From NCBI GenBank assembly GCA_014382085.1, contig JACNKJ010000054.1, forward strand, positions 1 through 5,644: a stretch of 5,644 bases of DNA, written 5' to 3'. The notes beneath the pieces were generated by a model. The model was not told where the DNA came from and did not search any database. It was given only the letters and a program-made list of their open reading frames with translations. Shown piece by piece: positions 1 to 5,644 of this stretch (positions within the stretch are counted from its first letter, which is position 1; every line of letters begins with the position of its first letter). Position numbers and translations under genes: made by a program. The stretch is from a bacterium. GTDB lineage: Bacteria; Krumholzibacteriota; Krumholzibacteriia; JACNKJ01.

Positions 1-460
1 GAAGCAGGCCTTCTTCCAGATGGAGGGCGTCACCCTTTTCACGCGTCTGATTGATGGTCCCTTCCCTAATTACAAGCAGGTCATTCCGGCCAGCAACGAC
101 AAGGAAATGGAAGTGGACACGGGCAGCATGCTTGTGGCCACCGACCGCGTGTCCACGCTGGCTACGAACCTGAGCACCAAGCAGATCAAGTTGTCCATCG
201 CCGACAACAAGGTGGGCCTGGAAGTTGCCAGTCCCGACTACGGTAAGGCTTACGAAGAAGTGGAAAGCGACTTCCAGGGCGAGAGCATGAACATTGGCTA
301 CAACGCCGTGTATCTGCTCGACGCACTCAAGAATATCGGATCGGAACGCGTACGTTTTCGCCTGGATCGTCCCGACAATGCGGGCATCCTCGAACCGGCC
401 GACGGCGGCGAGGGCGAGGAGTATTTCTGCCTGCTCATGCCGCTCAAGCTGAGCGAGTAG
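1..460 (+). CDS. dnaN: DNA polymerase III beta subunit (sliding clamp), C-terminal part, 5' truncated
   Basis: This is the C-terminal 152 codons of the beta sliding clamp, the ring that tethers DNA polymerase III and other clamp-binding proteins to DNA. The frame is open from base 2, so the gene begins left of the window and the ATG at base 20 is an internal methionine, not the start. Recognisable family wording includes the end of domain II (LIDGPFPNYKQVIP, like LVDGRFPDYRRVLP of E. coli) and then all of domain III: a helix with ATDRVSTLA, the stretch MNIGYNAVYLLDALKNI (compare MEIGFNVSYVLDVLNAL), and a C-terminus with LLMPLKL, equivalent to VVMPMRL of the hydrophobic clamp-partner pocket. 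There is a four-residue tail after that motif. The gene ends with TAG 12 nt before recF and is probably cotranscribed with it. Identification is by remembered family similarity, and the match is strong. Confidence 0.96.
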   Translation, partial: KQAFFQMEGVTLFTRLIDGPFPNYKQVIPASNDKEMEVDTGSMLVATDRVSTLATNLSTKQIKLSIADNKVGLEVASPDYGKAYEEVESDFQGESMNIGYNAVYLLDALKNIGSERVRFRLDRPDNAGILEPADGGEGEEYFCLLMPLKLSE

Positions 461-475
461 GGACGGCGCGCCGTG
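459..475 (+). promoter_or_regulatory. Ribosome binding site and GTG start of recF
   Basis: AGGGA at 459-463, overlapping the dnaN stop codon, sits 9 nt before the GTG at 473. This supports GTG as the recF start, because the protein then begins MIFRRLRAEGFRNL, the normal RecF N-terminus, with no spare residues. The spacer contains the 8-bp palindrome GGCGCGCC (465-472). Overlap of the binding site with the upstream stop suggests translational coupling to dnaN (inference). Confidence 0.6.
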
Positions 476-1573
476 ATCTTCCGGCGCCTGCGGGCGGAGG
501 GTTTTCGAAACCTAGCTCCGCTTGAGATTGAGCCGCACCCAGAGATCAATTGGATCCACGGGGATAACGGGCAGGGGAAGACCAACCTGCTCGAGTCCTT
601 GCTTTATCCCGTTACCGGCCGTAGTCATCGCCGCGCACGAGATGAAGAGGTTCTGGGGTTCGACGCTGAGTTTTTCTTCCTGGCCGCAATTTTGGAGGAC
701 GACACCGGCGAGTCGCTCGAACTCACGGCAGCCTGGTCGCGCGAAGAAGGCAAGCGACTTAAGCGCGACGGTCAGGAACTCATGAAGCTTGCCGAACTTA
801 TGGCTTTGGTTGGCACGGTGGTCTTCGGTCCGCGCGACGTGGAACTGGTGGGCGGTCTGCCTGAGCTCAGGCGTCGCTTCCTCGATTACACCCTGTCCAA
901 GATCGATCCGAACTACCTGCGCGACCTGCTTTCCTACAAACGGGTGCTTCGTCAGAGAAACAGCCTTCTGCGGGCGGGAGGATCACCCCGCGAACTCGAG
1001 GCCTGGACCACCCAACTAGTGGATTTCGGAGCGAAAATTCACCTGGAAAGGGTTCGCCATCTTAAAGAGTTGGCCCGCCATGCAGGCAGCTACTACAAGG
1101 AGATGAGCGACGAGGATGGGCCCTTTCATTTGACTTATAGATCTTCAATTTCGGGGAATGATGAGGCCTCGGCTCAGGCCTCCTTTCGAAGCTCTCTGGA
1201 AGACTTGGCCTTCTCTGAGTCGTTGAAAAGAAACACGTTAGCAGGCCCCCATCGGGATGATATGCGTATTGACATTAACGGTCGAAATGCCCGAAAATAC
1301 GCATCACAGGGACAGAAGCGCTCGGTGGCCATTGCCCTGAAATTGGCCCAGGCCGAACTTCTGGACCAGCTCAGGCGAGACCGTCCCGTCGTGGTCCTGG
1401 ACGATGTGTTCAGCGAGCTGGATCCAGGTCGCCGTGAGCGCCTATGTGCCCTTGTGGGACGGCAATATCAGACCTTTCTTGCTACCCCCAGGCCGGATAG
1501 CGCTCTCGCCGGGCTTTTTCCCGCATCGCGTGTATTTACGGTTCAGGCCGGCCACGTTGAGCAGTCAGTCTAG
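473..1573 (+). CDS. recF: RecF, SMC-like ATPase of DNA gap repair and recombination
   Basis: RecF is a cytoplasmic ABC/SMC-type ATPase that, with RecO and RecR, helps load RecA at single-strand gaps and stalled forks. The 366-aa product is of usual family length (E. coli 357). Visible motifs in order are: N-terminal FRNL (residues 11-14); Walker A GDNGQGKT (30-37) followed by the family-typical NLLESL; GPHRDD (258-263); the ABC signature SQGQKR (278-283); and Walker B with D-loop, VVVLDDVFSELD (306-317). All nucleotide-binding residues are intact. A small oddity is that the strand after the D-loop reads TFLATPRPD, with proline where many RecF proteins have threonine. The GTG start is chosen from the ribosome binding site and the canonical N-terminus. 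It lies 12 nt after dnaN and 12 nt before the DUF721 gene, in an apparent operon. By eye the codon choice looks less biased than in gyrB and gyrA, as expected for a low-abundance protein. Confidence 0.97.
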   Translation: MIFRRLRAEGFRNLAPLEIEPHPEINWIHGDNGQGKTNLLESLLYPVTGRSHRRARDEEVLGFDAEFFFLAAILEDDTGESLELTAAWSREEGKRLKRDGQELMKLAELMALVGTVVFGPRDVELVGGLPELRRRFLDYTLSKIDPNYLRDLLSYKRVLRQRNSLLRAGGSPRELEAWTTQLVDFGAKIHLERVRHLKELARHAGSYYKEMSDEDGPFHLTYRSSISGNDEASAQASFRSSLEDLAFSESLKRNTLAGPHRDDMRIDINGRNARKYASQGQKRSVAIALKLAQAELLDQLRRDRPVVVLDDVFSELDPGRRERLCALVGRQYQTFLATPRPDSALAGLFPASRVFTVQAGHVEQSV

Positions 1574-1576
1574 AAT

Positions 1577-1588
1577 GAGGATCCCTTG
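1577..1588 (+). promoter_or_regulatory. Ribosome binding site and TTG start of the DUF721/DciA gene
   Basis: GAGG (1577-1580) lies 5 nt before the TTG at 1586. This is the best Shine-Dalgarno match near the gene's beginning and decides the start. An ATG at 1575 is in another frame and stops after four codons. The next in-frame alternatives, a GTG near codon 14 and the ATG at codon 24, would remove some or all of the N-terminal helix that precedes the conserved tryptophan. Confidence 0.6.
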
Positions 1589-1903
1589 AGCGCAAAACCC
1601 GCCGCCAAAAAGGATGAGGCCTTTGTGCCCGTTGGTGATGTCCTTGCGGGTGTCATGCGCGGCTTGGGTCTGGAGAAACGCCTTCAGGAACGACGAGTGG
1701 TAGAGGGCTGGGCCGAATTGGTGGGACCCGACATCGCTCGTTTCAGCCAGGCACTGCGCGTGTATAGGGGAATCCTCTATCTCAAAGTGCAAAGCGCCGC
1801 ATGGGGCCAGGAGCTTCAATTCCTCAAGCCTCAAATTATTGAGCGTGTAAACGAACACTTCGGTTCGGGACTGGTAATGGATATCAGGATTACGGGGCGT
1901 TAA
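1586..1903 (+). CDS. dciA: DUF721 family protein, DciA-like helicase-associated protein
   Basis: The 105-aa product matches the DUF721 domain pattern. It has a short basic N-terminus (AKPAAKKDE), a helix around VLAGVMRGLGLEKRLQE (19-35), then VVEGWAELVGPDIARFSQ (38-55) with the conserved Trp42 and Gly47. A strand GILYLKVQSAAWGQEL (62-77) follows with conserved Trp73, and after it a helix FLKPQIIERVNEHFG and a final strand VMDIRIT. DUF721 proteins include DciA, which binds the replicative helicase DnaB and supports its loading in bacteria that lack DnaC or DnaI; its domain has a KH-like fold. This copy is little more than the domain itself. In mycobacteria the same slot between recF and gyrB holds a DUF721 gene (Rv0004 in M. 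tuberculosis), which supports the call. The TTG start lies 12 nt after recF; gyrB follows after 21 nt. The family is clear; the helicase-loader role is inferred from the family and from location. Confidence 0.85.
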   Translation: MSAKPAAKKDEAFVPVGDVLAGVMRGLGLEKRLQERRVVEGWAELVGPDIARFSQALRVYRGILYLKVQSAAWGQELQFLKPQIIERVNEHFGSGLVMDIRITGR

Positions 1904-1924
1904 GCCCGGGAAGACTAAGGCACC

Positions 1925-3847
1925 ATGGCAGCACAGGAATACGGAGCTCAGAATATTCAAGTCCTTAAGGGGCTTGAAGCCGTGCGCAAGCGTCCCGCCA
2001 TGTACATCGGCGGCACGGGACCCGACGGACTGCATCATCTGGTTTACGAAGTCGTGGACAACTCCGTGGATGAGGCCATGGCGGGCGTCTGCGATGAAAT
2101 CCTCGTCGAGATTCTCGACGACGGATCGGTGAAGGTGACCGACAACGGGCGCGGCATTCCCGTGGACATGCACGAGGGCGAAGGGAAGAACAGCCTCGAA
2201 GTGGTCATGACCACTCTGCACGCGGGCGGCAAGTTCGATAGCGACAGTTACAAAGTCTCCGGCGGACTTCACGGCGTGGGCGTGAGTGTGGTGAATGCCT
2301 TGTCCGTCTATATGGGCGCCACCGTCAAGCGCGAGGGCAAAGCCTACTTTCAGGAGTACAAGCGGGGTGTTCCCGCGTCCGACGTGCGTGAGATCTCGGC
2401 GGGAGAAAACATCGAGAAATCGGGAACGGTCATTCAGTTCCGTCCGGATCCTGAAATTTTCGAAACGGTAGTGTTCGACTTCACCGTGCTGGGTCGCCGT
2501 TTACGCGAACTGGCCTTTTTGAACAAGGGCCTGAAGATCACCCTTTTCGATGAACGCAGCAGCGAACGCAAAGAGTATCTTTATGAAGGCGGCATTGTTG
2601 AATTCGTGCAGTTCATGAATCAGGGCAAGCACCCTCTGCACGAAGAGCCCTTTTATCTACTGGCTAGTCGTGACGGTGTCATGGTGGAAGTGGCCATCCA
2701 GTATAATGAGGGCTACAACTATAACGTTCTGAGTTTCGCCAACAATATTCACACACTGGAAGGCGGCACACACTTGGCCGGCTTTCGGGCGGCCATCACG
2801 CGCACCCTGAACAATTTTGTTCAGAGTCAGAGTAAAAACACAAAGAACGGCAAGAGCGGCACGAGTCTGAGTGGCGACGACGTGCGTGAGGGGCTCACCG
2901 CGGTGGTAAGCGTGCGCATTCCCGAACCGCAGTTTGAGGGACAGACGAAATCTAAGCTGGGTAATAGTGAAGTGCGCGGCATCGTGGAAGGTCTGCTAGG
3001 TGGAAAGTTCAGCGAGTGGCTTGAGGAAAGCCCCGCACCCGCCAAGGCCATTACGGACAAATGCGTTTCCACCGCACGAACCCGAGAAGCCATGCGCAAG
3101 GCACGAGACATGGCCCGGCGCAAGAGCGCTTTGGACAGCGGTTCCTTGCCGGGCAAGTTGGCCGACTGCAGTGAGCGCGACCCCGAAAAAACAGAGCTCT
3201 ATCTAGTTGAGGGAGACAGTGCCGGTGGCAGCGCCAAGCAAGGTCGCGACCGAGGCTTCCAGGCCATCCTCGCGCTCAAGGGTAAGCCTCTGAACGTGGA
3301 GAAGGCCGCGGCCAACAAGGTTTACTCCAATGAAGAAATCCGCACGATCATCTCGGCCATCGGCACGAGCATCGATGCGGAATTCAACATGGACAAGAAG
3401 CGCTACGGCAAGATCATCATCATGACCGATGCCGACGTGGACGGCGCCCACATCCGCACCCTGCTGCTCACCTTCTTCTTCCGGAAAATGCCTCAGCTTT
3501 TGGAGGCGGGACTTGTCTACATCGCCCAGCCGCCGCTCTACCGCCTGAAGAAAGGCAAGGTGGAGGTTTACGTTTACGGCGAGGAAGATCTCGAGGGCAA
3601 GATGGCCCAAATGGGCGGCGCATCGAAGCAGATTTACATGCAGCGTTACAAGGGTCTGGGCGAGATGAATCCGGAACAGCTCTGGGAAACCACCATGGAC
3701 CCCGCCAACCGCAACCTGATTCAGGTTCGTTTGGACGATGCGGTGGAAGCCGACCGCATCTTCACCATCCTCATGGGTGATGAAGTGGAGAGCCGGCGGC
3801 AGTTCATCGAAATGCACGCGGACAGTGTTAAGGATTTGGATGTTTAG
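1925..3847 (+). CDS. gyrB: DNA gyrase subunit B (ATPase and TOPRIM subunit)
   Basis: GyrB supplies the ATPase and the metal-binding half of the cleavage site of gyrase, which introduces negative supercoils. In the GHKL ATPase domain, numbering matches E. coli exactly at first: Glu42 (general base) and Asn46 in YEVVDNSVDEA, Asp73 and Gly77 in DNGRGIP, the lid GGLHGVG (113-119), and Arg136, an aminocoumarin contact. Thr168 corresponds to E. coli Thr165. The transducer-domain QTK loop is at 340-342. In the TOPRIM domain, EGDSAGGSA begins at Glu429, LKGK is at 451-454, and the metal-binding DADVD is at 502-506. The C-terminal RYKGLGEMNPEQLW follows from 574. At 640 aa it is the short form, as in B. 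subtilis (638), without the roughly 170-residue insertion of E. coli. The start is the ATG preceded by TAAGG (1916-1920) with a 4-nt spacer. The TAG stop is followed by a second in-frame TAG at 3854. Nothing essential is missing. Confidence 0.98.
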   Translation: MAAQEYGAQNIQVLKGLEAVRKRPAMYIGGTGPDGLHHLVYEVVDNSVDEAMAGVCDEILVEILDDGSVKVTDNGRGIPVDMHEGEGKNSLEVVMTTLHAGGKFDSDSYKVSGGLHGVGVSVVNALSVYMGATVKREGKAYFQEYKRGVPASDVREISAGENIEKSGTVIQFRPDPEIFETVVFDFTVLGRRLRELAFLNKGLKITLFDERSSERKEYLYEGGIVEFVQFMNQGKHPLHEEPFYLLASRDGVMVEVAIQYNEGYNYNVLSFANNIHTLEGGTHLAGFRAAITRTLNNFVQSQSKNTKNGKSGTSLSGDDVREGLTAVVSVRIPEPQFEGQTKSKLGNSEVRGIVEGLLGGKFSEWLEESPAPAKAITDKCVSTARTREAMRKARDMARRKSALDSGSLPGKLADCSERDPEKTELYLVEGDSAGGSAKQGRDRGFQAILALKGKPLNVEKAAANKVYSNEEIRTIISAIGTSIDAEFNMDKKRYGKIIIMTDADVDGAHIRTLLLTFFFRKMPQLLEAGLVYIAQPPLYRLKKGKVEVYVYGEEDLEGKMAQMGGASKQIYMQRYKGLGEMNPEQLWETTMDPANRNLIQVRLDDAVEADRIFTILMGDEVESRRQFIEMHADSVKDLDV

Positions 3848-3875
3848 AGCGCATAGCGAGTAGCGGTAAGCGCTC
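3848..3875 (+). repeat. Four AGCG motifs at exact 7-bp spacing in the gyrB-gyrA gap
   Basis: AGCG occurs at 3848, 3855, 3862 and 3869, each followed by three variable bases (CAT, AGT, GTA, CTC). The array begins directly after the gyrB stop and ends just before the gyrA ribosome binding site. The outer units can also pair weakly (AGCGC at 3848-3852 with GCGCT at 3870-3874, 17-nt loop). Stop triplets TAG (3854), TAG (3861) and TAA (3867) fall at the unit junctions. Function is unknown, and chance in a short gap is possible. Confidence 0.5.
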
Positions 3876-3877
3876 CG

Positions 3878-3890
3878 AAGGGACTTTATG
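3878..3890 (+). promoter_or_regulatory. Ribosome binding site and ATG start of gyrA
   Basis: AAGGGA (3878-3883) lies 4 nt before the ATG at 3888. The resulting N-terminus, MATGEQIFPIDIEQEMKRSY, aligns with the GyrA family start with only one residue less than E. coli at the catalytic tyrosine, so this start is preferred over internal methionines. Confidence 0.65.
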
Positions 3891-5644
3891 GCGACCGGCG
3901 AACAGATTTTTCCCATAGACATCGAACAGGAGATGAAACGCTCCTATTTGGCCTACTCGATGTCGGTCAATATTTCGCGAGCCATCCCCGATGCCCGCGA
4001 CGGACTTAAGCCCGTGCAGCGACGCATTCTCACGGCCATGAACGACCTGGGTCTCAGGCCGGGGCGTCCTTATAGGAAGAGCGCGAAAATAACGGGTGAC
4101 ACCACGGGTAACTATCACCCGCACGGAACCACGGCCGTTTACGACACCATGGTTCGCATGGCTCAGGATTTTTCGCTGCGCTATCCCTTGGTCGATGGCC
4201 AGGGAAACTTCGGGAGTGTGGACGGCGACTCCGCCGCGGCCGAACGATACACCGAAGCGCGCATGACTCAGGTTGCCGCCGACATGCTGCAGGATCTGGA
4301 CAAGGAAACGGTGGATTTCGTTCCCAACTACGACGAGAGCCGCCAGATGCCTTCGGTTTTGCCGGGACTGGTGCCCAACATGCTGATGAATGGCAGCACG
4401 GGTATCGGTGTAGGTATGGCCACGAATATTCCGCCCCACAATCTCACGGAAATCGTCGACGCCATGCTCGCCTACATGGATGAGCCCGAAATCACCGTGT
4501 CCGAACTGATGACCTTCATCAAGGGCCCCGATTTCCCCACCGGCGGCATCATATTCGGCATCGAGGGAATTCGGCGCGCCTTCGAAACCGGCCGCGGTCG
4601 CATTCTCGTGCGCGGGCGTGCGGAGATCGAGCCCGAGGTGAAGGGTGGCCGCGACTGGATCATCATCACGGAGATTCCCTATCAGGTGAATAAGTCCACC
4701 ATGATCGAGAAGATCGCGGAGCTGGTGAAGGATGGAAAGATCACCGGCATTCGAGACATTCGCGACGAATCCGACCGCACGGGCATGCGCGTGGTGATCG
4801 AGCTGAAGAAGGACGCGCAGAGTCAGGTGATTCTCAACCAGCTCTATAAGATGACGCAGCTGCAGCAGTCCTTCAGTTCGAACATGCTGGCCCTGGTCAA
4901 GGGTCAGCCCAAGCAGTGCAATCTTAAAGACATGATGGACGCCTTCCTCGAGCATCGCGAGGACGTGGTCGTGCGTCGCACGAAGTACGACCTCAAGAAG
5001 GCCGAAGATCGCGCGCATATCGTCCAGGGCCTTCTTGTAGCTGTGAGCAACATCGATGAAGTCGTGAAGATCATCAAGGGCAGTGCCGACACCGACGAGG
5101 CGCGCGCGCAGCTCATGTCTGTCTTCACCCTGAGCGAGTTGCAGGCCCAGGCAATTCTCGACATGCGCCTGGCGCGGCTCACCGGCCTAGAGCGCGAGAA
5201 GCTGGAAGCCGAATACAAGGAACTGCAGGAAACCATCGAGCGGCTCAAGGCGATTCTCGCCGACCGCAATAGGGTGTTGAACATCATCCGCGAAGATCTG
5301 GCCGCCCTCAAAGATCGCTACTCCGAGCCGCGCCGCACGGAGATAGCGCCGGGCCTCGACGACTTCGAGGCGGAAGATCTGATCGCCGACGAACAGATGG
5401 CCATCACCATCACGCAAGAAGGCTACGTGAAACGTACGCCGCTTGATACCTATCGCCGCCAGCGTCGTGGAGGACGCGGTGTGGCAGGCATGAAGTCCAA
5501 AGAAGAGGATTTCGTGGTGCAGGTGCGCGTGGCTTCGACGGTGGACACCATTTTGGTCTTCACAAACATGGGACGCGTTCACCAGCTCAAGGTCTGGGAA
5601 CTTCCCGCCGGTAGCCGCACCGCACGCGGCAAGGCCTTCGTGAA
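3888..5644 (+). CDS. gyrA: DNA gyrase subunit A, 3' truncated by the window edge
   Basis: GyrA cuts and rejoins the gate DNA segment and, through its C-terminal pinwheel, wraps DNA. 585 codons are present and the frame is still open at the right edge. The winged-helix breakage region holds ARDGLKPVQRRIL (36-48), GNYHPHG (74-80), VDGQGNFGS (102-110) and the RYTE motif with catalytic Tyr121 (E. coli Tyr122). Ile173 in the GIGVGMATNIPPHNL stretch corresponds to the DNA-intercalating Ile174 of E. coli. The tower and coiled-coil region follow (TEIPYQVNKS; LYKMTQLQQSF, Met322 being the M of YKM), with AILDMRL (422-428) in the exit gate. The GyrA box QRRGGRG at 525-531 (5460-5480) marks the start of the C-terminal domain and separates GyrA from ParC. 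The quinolone region is unusual: Thr81 and Thr82 stand where E. coli has Asp82 and Ser83, while Asp86 (E. coli Asp87) is kept. Glu119 replaces the common Met before the Arg-Tyr pair. It lies 40 nt after gyrB, probably in the same transcript. Confidence 0.98.
   Translation, partial: MATGEQIFPIDIEQEMKRSYLAYSMSVNISRAIPDARDGLKPVQRRILTAMNDLGLRPGRPYRKSAKITGDTTGNYHPHGTTAVYDTMVRMAQDFSLRYPLVDGQGNFGSVDGDSAAAERYTEARMTQVAADMLQDLDKETVDFVPNYDESRQMPSVLPGLVPNMLMNGSTGIGVGMATNIPPHNLTEIVDAMLAYMDEPEITVSELMTFIKGPDFPTGGIIFGIEGIRRAFETGRGRILVRGRAEIEPEVKGGRDWIIITEIPYQVNKSTMIEKIAELVKDGKITGIRDIRDESDRTGMRVVIELKKDAQSQVILNQLYKMTQLQQSFSSNMLALVKGQPKQCNLKDMMDAFLEHREDVVVRRTKYDLKKAEDRAHIVQGLLVAVSNIDEVVKIIKGSADTDEARAQLMSVFTLSELQAQAILDMRLARLTGLEREKLEAEYKELQETIERLKAILADRNRVLNIIREDLAALKDRYSEPRRTEIAPGLDDFEAEDLIADEQMAITITQEGYVKRTPLDTYRRQRRGGRGVAGMKSKEEDFVVQVRVASTVDTILVFTNMGRVHQLKVWELPAGSRTARGKAFV

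Noticed and set aside
465..472. GGCGCGCC palindrome before the recF start
   Set aside because: A second copy lies inside gyrA coding sequence at 4573-4580; an 8-bp palindrome of this composition needs no special explanation in GC-rich DNA.
604..612. DnaA-box-like TTATCCCGT in recF
   Set aside because: It is a poor match to the consensus TTATNCACA, is isolated and lies within conserved coding sequence, so it does not support an origin inside the window.
522..1019. Two short plus-strand frames inside recF (522-785 and 789-1019)
   Set aside because: They are out of frame with intact recF, which keeps all its ATPase motifs, and their translations look like random Ser/Arg/Trp-rich sequence.
1164..1182. 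AGGCCTC direct repeat, 12-nt period, in recF
   Set aside because: It is two copies within coding sequence giving EASA/QASF; it is short, in frame and most simply a codon-level coincidence.
1565..2272. Minus-strand open frame of 235 codons opposite dciA and the gyrB 5' end
   Set aside because: It spans two real genes on the other strand and an intergenic gap, has His-rich composition and shows no family motif.
3848..3874. Possible terminator hairpin between gyrB and gyrA
   Set aside because: The stem is only 5 bp with a 17-nt loop and no T-run follows, so transcription probably reads through into gyrA.
3203..3922. Minus-strand open frame of 239 codons opposite the gyrB TOPRIM region
   Set aside because: It is the mirror of the most conserved part of gyrB, with a low-complexity His/Val/Leu composition and no plausible upstream signals.
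3828..5018. Long minus-strand open frame of 396 codons antisense to gyrA
   Set aside because: It lies almost wholly opposite gyrA, whose motifs are unmistakable. The translation is rich in His, Leu, Val and Gly with no recognisable domain, as expected from the complement of a GC-rich conserved gene.
5187..5582. Minus-strand open frame opposite the gyrA tail, and another at 4904-5311
   Set aside because: Both are fully antisense to gyrA coding sequence and show no domain; the second is a Ser/Arg-rich shadow.

Overview
This window is a compact, all-plus-strand block of core replication and DNA-topology genes: the 3' end of dnaN, then recF, a DUF721/DciA-type gene, gyrB, and the first 585 codons of gyrA, which runs off the right edge. 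It is bacterial chromosomal DNA, moderately GC-rich by eye. The order dnaN-recF-DUF721-gyrB-gyrA is the classic arrangement beside a chromosomal origin, so dnaA and oriC probably lie just left of the window. No DnaA-box cluster is visible inside it.

Layout: dnaN tail (1-460), 12-nt gap, recF with a GTG start (473-1573), 12-nt gap, dciA-like gene with a TTG start (1586-1903), 21-nt gap, gyrB (1925-3847), 40-nt gap, gyrA (3888 to beyond 5644). The tight spacing, the absence of a convincing terminator and the single direction suggest one operon. No stretch over 40 nt lacks a gene. There are no RNA genes, mobile elements or CRISPR arrays that I can support.

How the genes work together: DnaN is the sliding clamp of the replicative polymerase. 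RecF acts in gap repair and recombination at stalled forks. DciA-family proteins assist the replicative helicase DnaB. GyrA and GyrB form DNA gyrase, which removes the positive supercoils ahead of forks. All visible catalytic motifs are intact.

The taxon cannot be fixed from the sequence alone. The gene order matches that of mycobacteria and other Actinobacteria. However, the short GyrB (640 aa, without the large insertion of E. coli GyrB) and the wording of the GyrA N-terminus (AYSMSV, KPVQRRIL, GDTTGNYHPHG) do not look actinobacterial to me. They recall PVC-group and other deep-branching Gram-negative or candidate phyla; this is an impression from memory, not a search result. I see no undescribed system here. 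The points most worth a second look are the two-threonine quinolone-resistance-determining region of GyrA, a four-fold AGCG motif with exact 7-bp spacing between gyrB and gyrA, and the compact DciA gene inside the gyrase operon.
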